Shown here piece after piece: positions 23,637-26,224 of a DNA stretch of 26,224 nt; position 1 is the stretch's first letter, and each line of letters begins with the position of its first letter. Under the pieces are notes generated by a model. The model saw only the letters and a list, made by a program, of their open reading frames with translations, searched no databases and was not told where the DNA came from. Origin of the DNA: UBA5734 sp964499985 (GTDB lineage Bacteria; Bacillota; Clostridia; Saccharofermentanales; UBA5734); contig CAZCMX010000030.1 in the NCBI GenBank assembly GCA_964499985.1, positions 1 to 26,224 on the forward strand, given 5' to 3'. Both the position numbers and the translations under genes were made by a program.

Positions 23637-25921
23637 ACGGAGGGGGCAAAATCAGGCGCTCTGGGGTTCTTCCTGGCCGGACGGGCCATCTGCAGGAGGC
23701 TCTGGAGCCCTGGGTCGATACAGTGGTTTCTGTTCTTCTGGCCAGTGGACTGCTCCAGTTCGTCTGGATCTGGCGTGGTTACCCGGCAACCCTGCTGAGC
23801 ACGGTTCTCAACTGCGCTGGCCTGGCTGCGCTGTCGCTGGGCCTGACTCGCTTGCACGGGTGGCTGATGCTTTTGCTGCCGCTCATCCTGTTGCCCGCGG
23901 CCTTGCTCCTGATCCGGCTGAGCTTGGGAGCGGAGGCTTTTTCACAGCAATTGGTTGGCCTTTGGGAATGGTTTGCGGTCTTTTCCCAATGGGAAACCCC
24001 TGCGCCGGTGCTCCGTTATCTGCCGCAGACCCTGTTGAGCTTGCCTGTGAGCGGGGCGATGTTTGCGCTGGCGCGAAGAAACCATCGCATGCTGCCCTAC
24101 CTGCTTCCAGCCATGCTGGGTCTGGGCCTGGTTTTGGTTCTTTGGCCTCAGGCGTGGCCGGCGACCCTCCTGCTGGTGGCAGCCAGTCTGGTCCAGATGC
24201 CGCGCCGCCTGGTCCTTCTGATCGCGCGTGAACATCCAGGAGAACCCGTTCTGCCCCGTGGCGCGATGCAGATTCTCGCCATGACCCTGGTGGCCCTTGT
24301 TTTGCTGTCCGCCAACTATCTGATCCCGGACAATACGAAGAACTGGCGCCTGCCGGCCCTGTCCTACTGGGTCCAGGACCTCCAGGACCTCTGGCAATAC
24401 CTGGGCCGTTCTGGCCGCGGCTGGCCAACCTATAACCTGGTTTATTATGGCTATGACAATCCGGATACCCAGCTGGGCGGGCCGGTGAACCCCAGTCGCC
24501 AGCCGATCCTGATGGCTGTGAGCACCCGCTCGCTGCTTTTGAAAGGCAGCACGCGATCCATTTACACCGGCTCGAGCTGGCAGCGCCTGCTTCAGGACAG
24601 TTTCCGCTATGGCAGCCCGGTCTGGCGAATCCAGCAGCGGGCGTCCTTTGCTGATCCACTGACCAGAAGCCAGGCTGGCCGTCAGTTTGCCAGCTATTGG
24701 CGCGGTGATATCGAAGTCAAAATCCAGCATCGCAGCACACAGATGACCCTGTTCCAGACCGGACTCGTGCAAAAAATCAGGCTCGGCGATCCGGTCCAGA
24801 CCGTACCCTTTTTCACCCGGGATGGTGATCTGTTCACCATTGCAACCTTGGCCCAAGGGGAAGCCTATACCATCCAGAGCCTTTATCTCGACCGGCGGCG
24901 CGAAGGTTTCGAACAGGCGCTTTTAAATTATGAACGCACCCTGGCGCCTCAAGATGACCCTTACTATACAGACATCCAGTCCCACTATCTGCAACTGCCC
25001 GTGTCCCTGCCGCCGACAGTCCCAGAGCTGGCCCGGTCCCTGACCGATCCGGTCGATTCAACCTATGCCAAAGCCACGACGATCGAACACTATCTGCAGA
25101 CGTTTGGCACCTATGCCCAGGATACCGTTGTGCCCCCGGCTGGCAGCGATTTTGTTGCCGATTTCCTCACAACCCGGCGCGGCTATTGCGTTCACTATGC
25201 CTCAGCCATGGTCATTCTGGCCCGTTCAATCGGCATCCCGGCCCGCTTTGTCGAAGGTGTCGCCATATCACCGGGCAGCGACTCCGCCCAATTCCTGGCG
25301 ACCGGCCAGGCCGCCCATGCCTGGGCCGAGCTCTATTTTGCCGGCATCGGCTGGCTGCCATTTGACGCGACACCTGCCGCGCCCGAGGCCCCGCCGCGTG
25401 ACCTGGAAACCATGCCCGAAAAACCAGAGCCAATGCCAGATGGATCGGCAGACACAGGCACAGAGACGGCCAGCCAGGACAGCCGGACAGCATACCGCTG
25501 GCTCTGGAGTCTCCTGATCCTTCCCTTGTTGCTGGTCATGGGCGGTGTGGCTTTGAAACTTGCCAGATATCGACATCAGAAAAGATTTTTGCCCGCCTGG
25601 CTGGTGCGGCATTTCCCGGACCGGTCGAACCGGCTGTATTTCCTCTGCCAAGACATCCTGGCGCAGCTGGCCTTGATCGGTGTGGCTCCTGAAGCGGGTG
25701 AAACGCTGGTCCAGTTTGCGTCGCGTGCCCAGGATTATGTCCGCCTGGAGCAGCTGCCATTGCCGGATGTGTTGTGGCCCATCAGCCGCCTGCTCTATGG
25801 CCAAGTTGAACCCTCTGACCAGGAGCTGGACATGCTGATGGATCTGCGCCAACAGCTGGAGCAACGCCTTCAGGTTGAATTGCCTTTCTGGACTTACCGG
25901 TTCAGACGCGTCCTGGCCTGA
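23633..25921 (+). CDS. Membrane transglutaminase-like protein (TgpA type)
   Basis: A 762-aa protein with six or so N-terminal membrane spans (to about 230), an extracytoplasmic region, a transglutaminase-like core, one more span (about 625-645) and a C-terminal DUF4129-like cytoplasmic part. The catalytic triad is visible: C519 (GYCVHYASAM), H562 (AHAWAELYF) and D578 (FDATP). Such proteins may cross-link or cleave cell-surface proteins; the substrate is unknown. The ATG at 23633 overlaps the DUF58 stop as ATGA and is preferred over a TTG at 23612. Confidence 0.94.
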   Translation: MNGGGKIRRSGVLPGRTGHLQEALEPWVDTVVSVLLASGLLQFVWIWRGYPATLLSTVLNCAGLAALSLGLTRLHGWLMLLLPLILLPAALLLIRLSLGAEAFSQQLVGLWEWFAVFSQWETPAPVLRYLPQTLLSLPVSGAMFALARRNHRMLPYLLPAMLGLGLVLVLWPQAWPATLLLVAASLVQMPRRLVLLIAREHPGEPVLPRGAMQILAMTLVALVLLSANYLIPDNTKNWRLPALSYWVQDLQDLWQYLGRSGRGWPTYNLVYYGYDNPDTQLGGPVNPSRQPILMAVSTRSLLLKGSTRSIYTGSSWQRLLQDSFRYGSPVWRIQQRASFADPLTRSQAGRQFASYWRGDIEVKIQHRSTQMTLFQTGLVQKIRLGDPVQTVPFFTRDGDLFTIATLAQGEAYTIQSLYLDRRREGFEQALLNYERTLAPQDDPYYTDIQSHYLQLPVSLPPTVPELARSLTDPVDSTYAKATTIEHYLQTFGTYAQDTVVPPAGSDFVADFLTTRRGYCVHYASAMVILARSIGIPARFVEGVAISPGSDSAQFLATGQAAHAWAELYFAGIGWLPFDATPAAPEAPPRDLETMPEKPEPMPDGSADTGTETASQDSRTAYRWLWSLLILPLLLVMGGVALKLARYRHQKRFLPAWLVRHFPDRSNRLYFLCQDILAQLALIGVAPEAGETLVQFASRAQDYVRLEQLPLPDVLWPISRLLYGQVEPSDQELDMLMDLRQQLEQRLQVELPFWTYRFRRVLA

Positions 25922-26009
25922 ACATCGGTTTTCCTGGCTGCGAAGGCCAAAGACCAGTGCCAGGAGATTCAGATAAACAGCCTTGCAGCCCCTCAAAACG
26001 AGGATTCGG

Positions 26010-26061
26010 CCCGGCAAGTCAGTAATCGTTGGGTTTTCATCGTCTCCTTTGACTTGCCGGG
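26010..26061. promoter_or_regulatory. 11-bp perfect inverted repeat upstream of leuC
   Basis: CCCGGCAAGTC (26010-26020) and GACTTGCCGGG (26051-26061) are perfect arms with centres 41 nt apart. The right arm covers the -35 of the leuC promoter. No T-run follows, so an operator with DNA looping or a paired-dimer site is more likely than a terminator. Confidence 0.5.
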
Positions 26062-26082
26062 AAATGGGGCCCAACCTATAAT
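26054..26082 (+). promoter_or_regulatory. Promoter of leuC
   Basis: TTGCCG (26054-26059), 17 nt, TATAAT (26077-26082). The leader to the ATG is about 80 nt, too short for a T-box. GGCAG-CCA-CTGCC (26139-26151) is a small hairpin before the Shine-Dalgarno. Confidence 0.65.
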
Positions 26083-26170
26083 TTTGAATGAATCAACGCA
26101 GAATCGTTTGCAGCTGCCATTGCGCCAGGTGGTCGCAGGCAGCCACTGCCGATCAGCAAGGAGATCCGAT

Positions 26171-26224
26171 ATGTCAGGGAAAACACTCTATGAAAAAATC
26201 TGGGACCTGCACCTGGTTGACTCC
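26171..26224 (+). CDS. leuC: 3-isopropylmalate dehydratase large subunit, 5' end
   Basis: Only the first 18 codons are present, running off the right edge. 'KTLYEKIWDLHLV' is the strongly conserved N-terminus of LeuC, the [4Fe-4S] aconitase-like subunit that isomerises isopropylmalate in leucine synthesis. AAGGAG lies 7 nt before the ATG. It begins a new transcription unit after the transglutaminase operon, probably with leuD and leuB downstream. The homoaconitase-type paralogue is a remaining alternative. Confidence 0.8.
   Translation, partial: MSGKTLYEKIWDLHLVDS

Noticed and set aside
25268..26074. 268-codon minus-strand open frame reaching into the leuC upstream region
   Set aside because: It is antisense to the transglutaminase gene and crosses the leuC promoter; composition is shadow-like with no motif.
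26083..26170. T-box or leucine attenuator leader for leuC
   Set aside because: The leader is only about 80 nt, with no T-box sequence, no antiterminator/terminator pair and no run of Leu codons.

Overview
The window looks like a chromosomal scaffold from an uncultured, GC-rich, anaerobic Gram-positive bacterium, most likely in the Firmicutes (Clostridia). The evidence is a PerR-like operator in front of rubrerythrin, a membrane-anchored HtrA, a MoxR/DUF58/transglutaminase operon, a fused molybdenum hydroxylase and strong Shine-Dalgarno sequences. The rank is an inference. A run of exactly 100 Ns (8526-8625) shows that two contigs were joined here. No rRNA, tRNA, CRISPR array, IS element or prophage was seen.

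Layout. (1) 1-2404: an internally shortened GH65-like protein that seems to lack its catalytic centre, then an oxidative-stress pair (rubrerythrin and a DPS-like ferritin) behind a promoter overlapped by a 7-1-7 PerR/Fur-type palindrome. (2) 2417-5019: a minus-strand operon of cupin, NapH-like polyferredoxin and orphan CbiQ/EcfT, transcribed away from a Crp/Fnr regulator with overlapping divergent promoters. (3) 5154-8493: phosphate transporter Pit with its DUF47 partner, then an HtrA protease. Pit and HtrA are both preceded by 11-bp-period repeats resembling Pho boxes. (4) 8638-11604, minus strand: a membrane GGDEF-EAL protein, possibly leaderless, followed by protein-L-isoaspartate methyltransferase. 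(5) 11755-13032: an MFS exporter whose 3' end overlaps the molybdenum hydroxylase gene tail to tail.

(6) 12965-20826: a molybdenum-enzyme locus. On the minus strand are an FAD subunit and a fused [2Fe-2S]/molybdopterin subunit of the xanthine dehydrogenase family. Divergently on the plus strand are a lipoprotein/permease/ATPase ABC importer, a THEP1-like P-loop NTPase and a MocA-like cofactor cytidylyltransferase. The arrangement suggests metal uptake, cofactor finishing and enzyme in one place. (7) 20966-25921: a PH-like hypothetical protein with a structured leader, then MoxR, DUF58 and a membrane transglutaminase; the last three are joined by ATGA overlaps. (8) 26171-26224: the first 18 codons of leuC behind a good promoter and a long perfect inverted repeat.

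The most interesting material is the cupin/polyferredoxin/orphan-EcfT operon, the molybdenum locus with its unexplained NTPase, the paired Pho-like repeats, the leader at 20886-20965 and the degenerate GH65 protein. Nothing here is clearly a wholly new system.
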